Shown piece by piece: positions 37,178 to 45,786 of a stretch of DNA of 64,000 nt (positions are counted from its first letter, which is position 1; every line of letters begins with the position of its first letter). This stretch comes from JBGAWK01 sp044227665 (GTDB taxonomy: Bacteria; Bacteroidota; Bacteroidia; Chitinophagales; JADIYW01). The DNA lies in contig JBGAWK010000001.1 of the NCBI GenBank assembly GCA_044227665.1, positions 97,017-161,016 of the forward strand, given 5' to 3'. The notes under the pieces are model-generated. The model was not told the DNA's origin, did not search any database, and saw only the letters and a program-made list of their open reading frames with translations. The translations under genes were made by a program, and so were the position numbers.

Positions 37178-37815
37178 TGGCGGCAATAGTATCATATCAG
37201 ATGGAACAATATATCGCAGCTCATTCGAGCTGTGAAGATGAGGTTTTGTCGGCACTCAATAGGAAAACACATACAGATGTATTGATGCCACAAATGCTGT
37301 CCGGACAAGTGCAAGGGCAGTTTTTGCAAATGATTACCGCCATGCTTCGTCCCTTACGTGTTCTGGAGATAGGAACATTCACAGGATATACAGCAATTTG
37401 CTTTGCTAAACACTTACCCAAAGAAGGAAAAGTTTTTACCATAGATATCAATGAAGAGCTAGAGCCTATTATTAGAGAACACTTACTACAGGCAGCAGTG
37501 TCAGACAAAGTGACGCTTATTTTTGGAGAGGCGAAAGATGTGATTCCGAATATGGACGAGACCTTTGATTTGGTATTTATAGATGCAGATAAAGGCAACT
37601 ATTCCCTATACTATGACTTAGTCATCGACAAGTTACGACAAGGTGGAATAATATTGGCAGACAATGTACTGTGGGGTGGCAAAGTTCTTGACGAGAAGAA
37701 AGATAAAGACACGGCGGCCTTAGATACTTTTAATAAAAAAATACAAGCTGACGACAGGGTAAGTAATGTGATGCTGTCGGTCAGAGATGGAATAATGATG
37801 ATAAGAAAACACTAA
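37177..37815 (+). CDS. class I SAM-dependent O-methyltransferase
   Basis: A 212-residue enzyme of the catechol/caffeoyl-CoA O-methyltransferase group: SAM motif VLEIGTFTGYTAI near residues 66-78, DINEELEP, metal-binding DADKGNY and NVLWGG. These use Mg2+ to methylate catechols; the physiological substrate here is unknown. Translationally coupled to the biotin carrier (1-base overlap), and followed 3 nt later by the LysM glucosaminidase. Confidence 0.92.
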   Translation: MAAIVSYQMEQYIAAHSSCEDEVLSALNRKTHTDVLMPQMLSGQVQGQFLQMITAMLRPLRVLEIGTFTGYTAICFAKHLPKEGKVFTIDINEELEPIIREHLLQAAVSDKVTLIFGEAKDVIPNMDETFDLVFIDADKGNYSLYYDLVIDKLRQGGIILADNVLWGGKVLDEKKDKDTAALDTFNKKIQADDRVSNVMLSVRDGIMMIRKH

Positions 37816-37818
37816 TAT

Positions 37819-39483
37819 ATGAAGAAATATATATTGCGGATAGGGTACATAAGCACACTGCTAATGGGGACAAATAAGGGGTATGCACAGCAGAATATGA
37901 CTCCTGAACAATATATTAATATGTATAAGAACATTGCTGTCAGGGAGATGAAGAAAACCGGTATTCCTGCCAGCATCACACTTGCCCAAGGACTGCTGGA
38001 AAGCGGCATAGGCAATAGCAGTCTCGCAAAAGAAGGCAAAAACCACTTTGGTATAAAATGTCATACCGACTGGACAGGCAAGACTATGCTACTGGACGAT
38101 GATGCTCCCAATGAGTGTTTTAGGGTATATCCCAGTGCCGAAGCCTCATATATTGACCACTCCATGTTTCTGACTACCAAGCCTCGATATTCCAATTTGT
38201 TTCTAATACCAAAAGAAAATTATCAAGACTGGGCGCGAGGGCTCAAGACCGCGGGCTATGCCACCAATCCACAATATGCCGAAATATTAATTGGTCTTAT
38301 AGAGAAGCATAAACTCTATGAACTGGATCAAGAAGAAATCCCTACAAACATTGAGGAAATAAGGCTCGCGGAGGTAGAAAAATGGAAAAAAGAACAACAG
38401 CATGACAAGCCTATAGCCGTATCTCAGCCTAAGACAGAGACAGATATATATATAAAGGGAACACCCGAATTTGCCAATACGCCCAAACATCCTGAGAAAG
38501 AACCCGTATTCTATAATAATAAGATTAAAGCAGTCCGTGCCAAGGCTGGAGACACACCCATCCTTTTGGCACAGAAGTATGGAGTCTCCGTAGAAGAGTT
38601 GTGCGAATACAATGATATGAGCCCTATGGCATATTTCAAAGATGGCGATCCTGTATATCTTCAGCCCAAGCGCAAAAAATCTTCTGAAAAAATGCACCTC
38701 GTCCTTCCCAAGCAGACGATGTGGGACATATCACAATTGTATGGTGTAAAATTAGAGTCATTATATGAGCGCAACCTGATGACCCTTGGCGAAGAGCCCG
38801 CCGTGAAAGAACTGATATACCTCAATTCAGATGCACCTGTAAAGCCTGCGCTAATATCTACTAAGCCCAAGCCCGTAGTACAAGTACAAGAAAAACTATT
38901 AGCTACAGATAATAGTAAAGAGAATGATAAAGAGGCTCAGAAAAAGAAAGAAGACCTTCTTGCGCCAATAGAAAGCAACGTCACGCTGGCAGATATTATA
39001 GATCAAAATGCGCACACTGCCGGGCCAACTTCTACTACCGTAAATATTAATACACCCAAAATAGAAGATGTAGTAAAAGAGCAAGTATCGCCAGAAACCC
39101 CAGAATTAATATCTGCAAAAGAAAAGCTTCAAGAAGCCATAGAAAAACTGGAAGCCATAGAAAAAGAAATAATAGAGCCAGTGGCATTGTCTCGAGAGCT
39201 GGAAGCAGACTCTTCCTTATATCCTTACGACCCTACCCCTTTTAATCATGCAGAAGAATCTGTATCTTCGCCTACGCAACAACATCAAGATATAGCAGAA
39301 GAATCTTCTAAAAAACTGGCGGTAGCCGATAATGAAGATAAAAATATTATTCACAAAGTAGAAAAAGGCGACACCCTCTATAATCTTTCTAAAAGATATA
39401 ATGTAAGTGTATCACAGATTGTATCTGCCAATAATATCTCAGATTTAAGCATTAAACTAGGACAAGATTTGATTATAAAATAG
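37819..39483 (+). CDS. LysM glucosaminidase, cell-wall hydrolase
   Basis: A 554-residue secreted protein: signal peptide to GYAQ, glucosaminidase domain about residues 30-170 (ASITLAQGLLESGIGNS, KNHFGIKCH, catalytic Glu in that LLESG), three LysM modules (about 238-285, 290-340 and the last 44 residues with HKVEKGDTLYNLSKRYNVS), and a charged, repetitive linker between the second and third LysM. It cleaves N-acetylglucosaminyl bonds in peptidoglycan. It lies inside a same-strand run with OMT, hpt and adk. Confidence 0.92.
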   Translation: MKKYILRIGYISTLLMGTNKGYAQQNMTPEQYINMYKNIAVREMKKTGIPASITLAQGLLESGIGNSSLAKEGKNHFGIKCHTDWTGKTMLLDDDAPNECFRVYPSAEASYIDHSMFLTTKPRYSNLFLIPKENYQDWARGLKTAGYATNPQYAEILIGLIEKHKLYELDQEEIPTNIEEIRLAEVEKWKKEQQHDKPIAVSQPKTETDIYIKGTPEFANTPKHPEKEPVFYNNKIKAVRAKAGDTPILLAQKYGVSVEELCEYNDMSPMAYFKDGDPVYLQPKRKKSSEKMHLVLPKQTMWDISQLYGVKLESLYERNLMTLGEEPAVKELIYLNSDAPVKPALISTKPKPVVQVQEKLLATDNSKENDKEAQKKKEDLLAPIESNVTLADIIDQNAHTAGPTSTTVNINTPKIEDVVKEQVSPETPELISAKEKLQEAIEKLEAIEKEIIEPVALSRELEADSSLYPYDPTPFNHAEESVSSPTQQHQDIAEESSKKLAVADNEDKNIIHKVEKGDTLYNLSKRYNVSVSQIVSANNISDLSIKLGQDLIIK

Positions 39484-39485
39484 CT

Positions 39486-40037
39486 ATGGAAGTAACCGTT
39501 CATAATAAAAAATTTGTAAAGTACCTCTCACAACAAGAGATAGAAGAAAGAATAGCGCAGATGGCAACAGCTATGGAGAATGACTATAGCGATACGCGCC
39601 CTGTGTTCATTATTATCCTCAATGGTGCCTTCATGTTTGGCACTCAATTATTAAAAGGCTTCAAGAGCGAGTGCTCCATAGAATTTGTAAAATTAATATC
39701 CTATGTAGGCACTGAAAGTTCTGGCGAAGTAATTACAGGCATAGATATAATAGCGGATAAGATTCGTGGCAAGGATGTAGTAATCCTAGAAGACATCATA
39801 GACTCAGGTATTACTATGGAGTTTTTTATAGAGTATCTTTACGAACAATGTAAGCCCAAAAGTGTGGAGGTGGCATGTCTGCTATTCAAGCCCGGAAACC
39901 TTAGGAAAGATTTGAACTTGAAATACGTAGGCTTTAGCATTCCTTCCTTATTTGTAATAGGATATGGCTTAGATTTTGATAGTCTGGGTAGAAATCTAAG
40001 TGACATTTATCAAATTGTTAATACGGAAGCAGAGTAG
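39486..40037 (+). CDS. hpt: hypoxanthine phosphoribosyltransferase
   Basis: A 183-residue PRTase with the PRPP motif VVILEDIIDSGIT (about 98-110), the flexible-loop SYVGTESSGE region and C-terminal GYGLDFD purine-recognition segment. It salvages hypoxanthine/guanine to IMP/GMP. The gene starts 3 nt after the glucosaminidase stop and precedes adk by 37 nt, a recurrent pairing in Bacteroidota. Confidence 0.94.
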   Translation: MEVTVHNKKFVKYLSQQEIEERIAQMATAMENDYSDTRPVFIIILNGAFMFGTQLLKGFKSECSIEFVKLISYVGTESSGEVITGIDIIADKIRGKDVVILEDIIDSGITMEFFIEYLYEQCKPKSVEVACLLFKPGNLRKDLNLKYVGFSIPSLFVIGYGLDFDSLGRNLSDIYQIVNTEAE

Positions 40038-40047
40038 CAATCTTTAC

Positions 40048-40055
40048 TATTTTTG
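40048..40055 (+). promoter_or_regulatory. putative -7 promoter box ahead of adk
   Basis: TATTTTTG, an exact TAnnTTTG match, ends 19 nt before the adk ATG. It may give adk its own promoter in addition to read-through from hpt. No TTG at -33 spacing. Confidence 0.35.
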
Positions 40056-40074
40056 CAGATACTGATATAAATTT

Positions 40075-40650
40075 ATGTTGAATCTCATCTTGTTCGGCCC
40101 CCCGGGAAGTGGTAAGGGTACACAAGCCGAAAAACTTATTGCCGCCTATAATTTACAGCACCTCTCTACCGGAGATTTGTTGAGAAATGAAATCAAAGAA
40201 GAAACGCCACTGGGCATGGAAGCAAAAAAATTCATAGACAAAGGCGAACTAGTTCCTGATGAAGTAGTCATTGGAATGATTAGCAATCAATTGGATAAAT
40301 ATATGGGTAGCGTGAGAGGATTTATCTTTGATGGATTTCCACGCACAGCAGCACAAGCTCTGGCCTTAGATAAACTGTTGCAGTTTAAAAACACGGAAAT
40401 AAAAGCAGTGCTGGCGCTAGAAGTGTCCGAAGAAGAGATTGTAGAACGCATACTCAATAGAGGCAGAACATCAGGTCGTAGCGACGACAACAACCCCGAG
40501 ATTATTCGCAACAGATTCAAAGAATATTTAGATAAAACTACTGCTGTTGCCGAACATTATAAAAAATATGACAAATTACATTTAGTATCTGGTATTGGGA
40601 ATGTGGAGGAAGTATTTTCGCTGCTTACATCTGAGATAGAAAGTTTATAG
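40075..40650 (+). CDS. adk: adenylate kinase
   Basis: A 191-residue nucleoside monophosphate kinase: P-loop GPPGSGKGT at 8-16, STGDLLR, FIFDGFPRT, and the short LID with NRGRTSGRSDDN, i.e. the short-lid form common in this phylum, without a zinc site. It interconverts AMP and ATP to ADP. It ends the run that began with the biotin carrier at 36.7 kb. Confidence 0.95.
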   Translation: MLNLILFGPPGSGKGTQAEKLIAAYNLQHLSTGDLLRNEIKEETPLGMEAKKFIDKGELVPDEVVIGMISNQLDKYMGSVRGFIFDGFPRTAAQALALDKLLQFKNTEIKAVLALEVSEEEIVERILNRGRTSGRSDDNNPEIIRNRFKEYLDKTTAVAEHYKKYDKLHLVSGIGNVEEVFSLLTSEIESL

Positions 40651-40751
40651 ACTCTTGCCACATATTTTTTTGTTCGTATAAAAAGATGTTAAAAGTATAG
40701 TCTAAAATTGTTAAAAAATAGCAATGCTGTAGCGTGTTCGTTTTATCCTTA

Positions 40752-42287
40752 TTATGCTGCCCAGCTATCTCTATCCAGACTTCTGTATTGAATAGCTTCT
40801 GCGAGGTGTTCTATTTTTATGTCTTTACTCTCTGATAAATCTGCAATAGTCCTTGCTACTCGTAATATTCGATCATAAGCTCTTGCAGAAAGACCTAGTC
40901 TTTTCATTGCAGTATTCAAAAGGGTTATTCCTGCTGAGTCTAAGTTACACACCTCACGAGTAGTCTGTGTTCCCATTTGAGCATTTGCATGAATATTCAA
41001 TGTTGAGAACCTTTCTTGTTGTACCTGTCGTGCCCTCATTACTCGCTCTCTGATTTTTGAACTTTCTTCTGATTTTTGTGAAGAGGATAATTGGTCGAGT
41101 TTTACAGGCGTTACTTCTACATGTAAGTCTATGCGATCTAATAGTGGTCCGGATATTTTGTTGAGGTATTTCTGTACCGTTCCCGGCGGACATAGACATT
41201 CCTTTTCTGGATGGTTATAGTAGCCACAGGGACAAGGATTCATACTTGCGATAAGCATGAAATTGGCAGGGTAATCTACAGAACTTTTCGCACGCGAGAT
41301 AGTTACTTTTCTTTCTTCCATAGGTTGTCGCATAACTTCTAGAACTGTACGCTTAAATTCCGGTAATTCATCCAGAAAGAGCACGCCATTATGTGCCAAA
41401 GATATTTCTCCAGGTTGTGGATGGGTGCCACCACCTACCAGCGCCACATCGCTTACTGTATGATGTGGCGACCGGAAAGGGCGTTCATACATCAGAGCAC
41501 TGTCATGTCGCAGACGTCCGGCTACAGAATGTATTTTAGTGGTTTCTAGGGCTTCAGAGAGGGTAAGGGGAGGAAGTATAGAGGGCAATCGTTTGGCGAG
41601 CATGGTTTTACCGGCACCAGGAGGGCCTATCAATATGACATTGTGACCTCCGGCAGCAGCAATCTCCAGTGCTCTCTTTATATTTTCTTGTCCTTTTACA
41701 TCGCTGAAATCATTTTCTATGAGTTGGAGGTGGTGATAGAATTCATCTCTAGTGTCCACTACTATAGGCGTAAATGATTCCTTCTCTTCCAATAAGGAGA
41801 CGACATCTTCGAGTGTCTCCAATCCATATACTTCTAGGTCATTTACAATAGCAGCTTCTTTAGCATTCTGCTTGGGAAGAATAATTCCTTTGAAGCCTTC
41901 TTTACGTGCTTGTATGGCAATTGGCAAGGCGCCTTTAATAGGCTGAAGTTTACCATCTAAGGACAACTCTCCCATCAGGATATACTGATGTAGGTTTTTT
42001 CCTTCTATCTGCCCCGAGGCAGCAAGAATACCCATAGCCATAGGCAAATCATAGGAAGAACCTTCTTTACGGATATCTGCAGGAGCAAGATTGATGACAA
42101 TCTTTATGCGGGGCATATTGTAGTCATTATGACGCAATGCCGTCTCTATACGCTGTTGGCTTTCTTGTACTGCTTTGTCAGGTAGTCCTACAATATAGCA
42201 GCCTGTTCCTTGTCCTACATTTACTTCTACTGTGATGGTGGTGGCATTAATGCCATACACCGCACTTCCATAAGTTTTTACTAGCAT
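40752..42287 (-). CDS. YifB/ComM-family Mg-chelatase-like AAA+ ATPase
   Basis: A 511-residue protein when started at Met 42287 (MLVKTYGSAVYGI, as in the family; the frame opens at 42305). N-terminal ChlI-type fold, then AAA+ with Walker A GPPGAGKTM, Walker B-like LFLDELPEF, the Cys cluster NPCPCGYYNHPEKECLCPP, and C-terminal LDRIDLHVEV and GLSARAYDRILRVARTIADL. ComM is a hexameric helicase that promotes branch migration in natural transformation; other competence genes are not in this window. Confidence 0.94.
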   Translation of the reverse strand: MLVKTYGSAVYGINATTITVEVNVGQGTGCYIVGLPDKAVQESQQRIETALRHNDYNMPRIKIVINLAPADIRKEGSSYDLPMAMGILAASGQIEGKNLHQYILMGELSLDGKLQPIKGALPIAIQARKEGFKGIILPKQNAKEAAIVNDLEVYGLETLEDVVSLLEEKESFTPIVVDTRDEFYHHLQLIENDFSDVKGQENIKRALEIAAAGGHNVILIGPPGAGKTMLAKRLPSILPPLTLSEALETTKIHSVAGRLRHDSALMYERPFRSPHHTVSDVALVGGGTHPQPGEISLAHNGVLFLDELPEFKRTVLEVMRQPMEERKVTISRAKSSVDYPANFMLIASMNPCPCGYYNHPEKECLCPPGTVQKYLNKISGPLLDRIDLHVEVTPVKLDQLSSSQKSEESSKIRERVMRARQVQQERFSTLNIHANAQMGTQTTREVCNLDSAGITLLNTAMKRLGLSARAYDRILRVARTIADLSESKDIKIEHLAEAIQYRSLDRDSWAA

Positions 42288-42363
42288 ATCTCTTTTGTAT
42301 CTCAATTATATAGATACACAAGAGGATCTTTTTCCATAAAATGATGAAAAGAATTATATAATT

Positions 42364-43491
42364 TTAGTAGTTTACTATCTGTTCTTCTATAGTATTTGGA
42401 ATTTCTCTTTCTTCATACTGCTGATTGCGCAATTGGGGAAGATATCCAGCTTCTCTTATTGCGTCTTGCATCGTTTTATAGGTAAACCTATGGGGTGCTC
42501 CCGCCGCAGAAACCACATTTTCTTCTATCATGATAGAGCCAAAGTCATTAGCTCCCCCATGCAGACACAGTTGCCCGGTAGCCTTGCCTACTGTAAGCCA
42601 AGAGGCTTGAATATTTTCAATATTTGGGAGCATTATTCTACTTATTGCCAACATTCGGATATATTCTTCGGCGGTAACTTTATTGCGAATGTTGCGTAGT
42701 TTCCTCAACAAAGTACCCTCATCCTGAAATGGCCACAGTATGAAGGCAATGAAGCCTTTAGCATCGGTGGGCTTTTCTGACTGTACTTGTCGAATCCAAG
42801 TGAGATGCTCCATGCGTTCTTCAAGGGTTTCTATGTGACCAAACATCATGGTGGCACTTGTAGTAAGATGTAGCTGGTGTGCCGCACGCATTACGTCCAA
42901 CCATTCCTGTCCACTACACTTGCCCTTAGCAAGTAGTCTGCGCACTCTATCATTCAATATTTCTGCGCCTGCACCGGGCAGGGAATCCATGCCTGCCCCC
43001 ATGAGTGCCGTTAAGACATCGCTATGCGTCATGCCTTCTAATTTGCATATATGTGCTATCTCTGGTGGTCCTAAGGCATGCAATTTGATAGCGGGAAACA
43101 AGGTTTTTATTTGTCGGAAAGTATCTGTATAGTATTTCAACCCAAGATCTGGATGGTGTCCACCCTGTAAAAGTAATTGCTCTCCTCCGTATCTTATGGT
43201 TTCTTCTATTTTTGTCCTATAAGTTTCTATGTCTGTGATATAAGATTCCTCGTGCCCTGGCTTCCTGTAGAAGTTGCAAAATTTGCAATTAGCCACACAT
43301 ACATTCGTTGTATTAAGATTCCTGTCTATAATCCAAGTAACCTTCTCGCTATTCTTTTTATGGTGTTTGCGCAACATATCCCCTACATACATCAATTCTG
43401 CCGTAGGCGCATGATGGAAAAGAAATAATGCCTCTTCTATATTCAGCCATTCAAGAGCCAAGGCTTTACTATATAAATCTTTTAATTGCAT
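42364..43491 (-). CDS. mqnC: cyclic dehypoxanthinyl futalosine synthase MqnC
   Basis: A 375-residue radical SAM enzyme with the cluster CVANCKFC (Cys65, Cys69, Cys72; C-x3-C-x2-C), LLLQGGHHPDLGLKYY and SLPGAGAEIL, all characteristic of MqnC rather than MqnE. It cyclises dehypoxanthine futalosine in the alternative menaquinone pathway. Its presence implies the host makes menaquinone by futalosine; mqnA, B, D and E are elsewhere. Starts about 100 bp from repeat copy 1 and is not obviously cotranscribed with the neighbouring ATPase. Confidence 0.92.
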   Translation of the reverse strand: MQLKDLYSKALALEWLNIEEALFLFHHAPTAELMYVGDMLRKHHKKNSEKVTWIIDRNLNTTNVCVANCKFCNFYRKPGHEESYITDIETYRTKIEETIRYGGEQLLLQGGHHPDLGLKYYTDTFRQIKTLFPAIKLHALGPPEIAHICKLEGMTHSDVLTALMGAGMDSLPGAGAEILNDRVRRLLAKGKCSGQEWLDVMRAAHQLHLTTSATMMFGHIETLEERMEHLTWIRQVQSEKPTDAKGFIAFILWPFQDEGTLLRKLRNIRNKVTAEEYIRMLAISRIMLPNIENIQASWLTVGKATGQLCLHGGANDFGSIMIEENVVSAAGAPHRFTYKTMQDAIREAGYLPQLRNQQYEEREIPNTIEEQIVNY

Positions 43492-43586
43492 AGGGTAAAG
43501 GTAGGATGTTGTGCCTATAGATTTGTAGTTGTACTCAATATTATTTTCTTAAATTAGACTACAGACCAACGGACTTCGAATGCTAA

Positions 43587-43631
43587 AAATCCCCGAAAAT
43601 CAAAACTTAAACTGATGATTTTCGGGGATTT
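43587..43631. repeat. hairpin direct repeat, copy 1 (downstream of ATPase)
   Basis: The 38-bp core at 43591-43628 is an imperfect copy (36 of 38 identical by eye) of 44831-44868. It is itself an inverted repeat: 12-bp stem CCCCGAAAATCA / TGATTTTCGGGG, extended by AAAT/ATTT to about 16 bp. It ends right at the ATPase stop codon, so it can also act as its terminator. Confidence 0.9.
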
Positions 43632-44808
43632 ATTTTGTTATAACAGGTAAAATATTTATTATAAAATATTTAAAACCAACAGTATATATGTCTTTCCTCA
43701 TTGGTATTTCTTTTTCGTCAGCAGGAATTATGATATAATTTTTTTTACATTGCAAATCTTTTATGCTCTCTGTCATTCCTTTACTAATATTTGGCGAATG
43801 ACTCCATTTTATTTCAATACAGCAGATAGGATTAATGCCTTTTACAAGTATGAGGTCTATCTCGCTTCCGTCGTGAGTTCTATAAAAGAAGGGCTGAATG
43901 TTTCTAGGTAATTTTTGGCATATTTGCTCTAAAACATAGGATTCCCAAGAGTATCCTACTATGGGGTGCACTTGGAGTGTCTTATAGTCGTGTATATCTA
44001 GTAGATGATGTAGAATACCCGTGTCGGTGATATAGACTTTGGGACTCTTTACAAGTCTTTTTCCTATATTGATATAGTATGGCATGAGTTTGCGAACGAC
44101 AAATGCGCCTTCAATATAGTCTATATATCTGTTTACTGTAGTTGGGCTGATATCCAATCCTTTGGCGAAGGATTGGGCATTCCATATGCCACCATGATGG
44201 TGTGCCAACATTCGCCAAAGTTTGAACATAAGTGTAGAGGAGAAACTTACACCAAATAGTGTATTTAAGTCTCTTTCTATATATGTGCGCACAAATGCTG
44301 CTAACCATGTAGCCGCTGCTGCATCTGTTTTTGATAAAAACGCATCGGGAAATCCTCCTCGCAGCCAGTGTCTGCGTAGGGCATTGGGCTTCCCAGCTAT
44401 TTCGCTGTAATGAAAGGGGAAAGCATGAATGTAGGCTATCCTGCCTGCGAGGGATTCGCTTACACCCCGTATAAGGCTTGGACTGGCAGACCCAAGCAGT
44501 AGAAAGCGCCCTGCAATGCGTTTTCTATCTATTATTGAGCGTAATAAGGCAAAAATTTCTGGCATCCGTTGTACTTCATCAAGGATGAAGAGGCTGTCTT
44601 CGTTTTGCGTAAACAATAATTCAGGGTCGCTAAGCTTTCGTATATCGGCGGGACTCTCCAAGTCCAAATAGAAACTGTCTCTTTTTTGGATGGACTGATA
44701 GTGCTTAGCGATGGTAGTCTTGCCACACTGTCGCGGCCCTAGCAGGCACACCACAGGAAATTGCCTGGCATACTGTACCAAATCCGATTGTATATGCCGT
44801 GATATCAT
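43630..44808 (-). CDS. AAA_14/DUF4143 ATPase with PD-(D/E)xK-like C-terminal domain
   Basis: A 392-residue protein when started at Met 44808 (MISRHIQSDL; the frame opens at 44844). Walker A GPRQCGKTT, Walker B LFILDEVQRMPE, then a DUF4143 C-terminal domain with GSEIDLIL...CIEIKW, resembling a nuclease-type E...D...ExK site. Members of this family are widespread, patchily distributed and functionally uncharacterised. The gene is tightly framed by two nearly identical 38-bp hairpin repeats, 0-3 bp past the stop and about 23 bp before the start, suggesting it moved as a unit. No transposase adjoins. Confidence 0.88.
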   Translation of the reverse strand: MISRHIQSDLVQYARQFPVVCLLGPRQCGKTTIAKHYQSIQKRDSFYLDLESPADIRKLSDPELLFTQNEDSLFILDEVQRMPEIFALLRSIIDRKRIAGRFLLLGSASPSLIRGVSESLAGRIAYIHAFPFHYSEIAGKPNALRRHWLRGGFPDAFLSKTDAAAATWLAAFVRTYIERDLNTLFGVSFSSTLMFKLWRMLAHHHGGIWNAQSFAKGLDISPTTVNRYIDYIEGAFVVRKLMPYYINIGKRLVKSPKVYITDTGILHHLLDIHDYKTLQVHPIVGYSWESYVLEQICQKLPRNIQPFFYRTHDGSEIDLILVKGINPICCIEIKWSHSPNISKGMTESIKDLQCKKNYIIIPADEKEIPMRKDIYTVGFKYFIINILPVITK

Positions 44809-44812
44809 ATAA

Positions 44813-44845
44813 CAAATATATAAAAATAATTCCCGAAAATCCAAA
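44813..44845 (-). promoter_or_regulatory. promoter of the AAA_14/DUF4143 ATPase gene
   Basis: Minus strand: TTTG (44845-44842), 21-nt spacer, TATATTTG (44820-44813). Both boxes match the phylum consensus. The -33 TTTG lies in the loop of repeat copy 2, and the -7 box ends 4 nt before the ATG. Confidence 0.5.
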
Positions 44846-44871
44846 CTTAAACTGATGATTTTCGGGGAAAA
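44827..44871. repeat. hairpin direct repeat, copy 2 (upstream of ATPase)
   Basis: Core 44831-44868, in the same orientation as copy 1, 1,240 bp away, with two base differences (first base, and base 12 of the core). Stem CCCGAAAATC / GATTTTCGGG, loop about 16 nt. It forms a hairpin in the 5' region of the ATPase gene. Confidence 0.9.
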
Positions 44872-45249
44872 TATTTGACTTTACTAGTGTACACGTTTTT
44901 TATTTTTAAAATAAATGTATCTATCAAAATAATCTCCAATAAGTATAACTTGTAAATGAATTGGAATAATTGGTGGACTTACAATACTTATTAAGTAGCT
45001 ACTTAATAATCGAAATAATGCATTAAGTAAGCATAATAACATTCAAAATTTCATCATTAGATTATAAACGTCTCATTTTTGTTTCTATTGTTTTAATGAT
45101 TGTAAAATGAAATTAGTGCACATCTAATTTTACTCATATTGATTTTAAATTATTTATAATCAATGTTTTAAGAATTAAATATAAACTCATTTGTTAAAAA
45201 TTTATTTATCCACAATGTTTTGTTTAATTTTATAAACTAAAACATTAGT
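44870..45249. other. AT-rich intergenic stretch, 380 bp, without a gene
   Basis: No ORF of note on either strand. It holds a 22-bp perfect palindrome (44988-45009) and very AT-rich DNA up to the start of the small secreted protein. No tRNA or insertion-sequence ends were recognised. Confidence 0.7.
44988..45009. promoter_or_regulatory. 22-bp perfect palindrome, possible operator
   Basis: Arms TTATTAAGTAG / CTACTTAATAA with no spacer. A partial second copy of the half-site (CATTAAGTAAGC) follows about 20 bp downstream. It lies 240 bp upstream of the secreted-protein gene at 45250. A dimeric regulator site is one reading; a recombination or replication site is another. Confidence 0.4.
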
Positions 45250-45780
45250 ATGATAAAATATATACAATTTATTTTAGTCTTTTTTACTATTAATAATATA
45301 TTTTCTCAAGGAATACTTAGAGATAAGGTTATTAAAGAAATTGCTAAGCAGATTTCTATTCAAGAGATTGATGGAGGTCAATCCGTTTCATTTAATGAAT
45401 CTACAAAGATTTTGGCTATTACTTATTATAATCAAAATCTTCTTTCAGACACCATTCGTAAAAAAATATATACTTTGCTTTGTAGTGAATTGGATTTTTT
45501 TAATAGACTTCAAATAAATTCAAAGAAATTACTGATTAATAGTATAATAACTTATGATATGTCTCATCTGGGAAATCCTTTGTATAAAGAAGAATATCGA
45601 GACTTTGAAAAAGTTGTAATGAATATCTTCATTAATCAATTTTCGGATTATATAAAGTACGACAATGATTCACGAAGCCTCACCTTTGTGAATGATGAAG
45701 TTAAAGTATCGTTTTTGGGTAAGGATTGGGCCTCAATAATTGAGGATTTGTCTGACAAATTATTGAATACAACAAAATAA
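45250..45780 (+). CDS. hypothetical secreted protein, 176 aa
   Basis: Signal peptide MIKYIQFILVFFTINNIFSQ, then a 156-residue mixed alpha/beta domain containing ISIQEIDGGQSVSFNE and DSRSLTFVNDEVKVSFLGKDW. No family recognised. It is 6 bp upstream of the giant surface-protein gene on the same strand and shares its AT-rich composition, so the two are probably one transcription unit and may share a surface function. No sorting domain. Confidence 0.72.
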   Translation: MIKYIQFILVFFTINNIFSQGILRDKVIKEIAKQISIQEIDGGQSVSFNESTKILAITYYNQNLLSDTIRKKIYTLLCSELDFFNRLQINSKKLLINSIITYDMSHLGNPLYKEEYRDFEKVVMNIFINQFSDYIKYDNDSRSLTFVNDEVKVSFLGKDWASIIEDLSDKLLNTTK

Positions 45781-45786
45781 ATTCCT

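Noticed and set aside
43587..44871. Insertion sequence or transposon at the DUF4143 gene
   Set aside because: The repeats are direct and no transposase, integrase or target-site duplication was found; described as a repeat-framed cassette instead.
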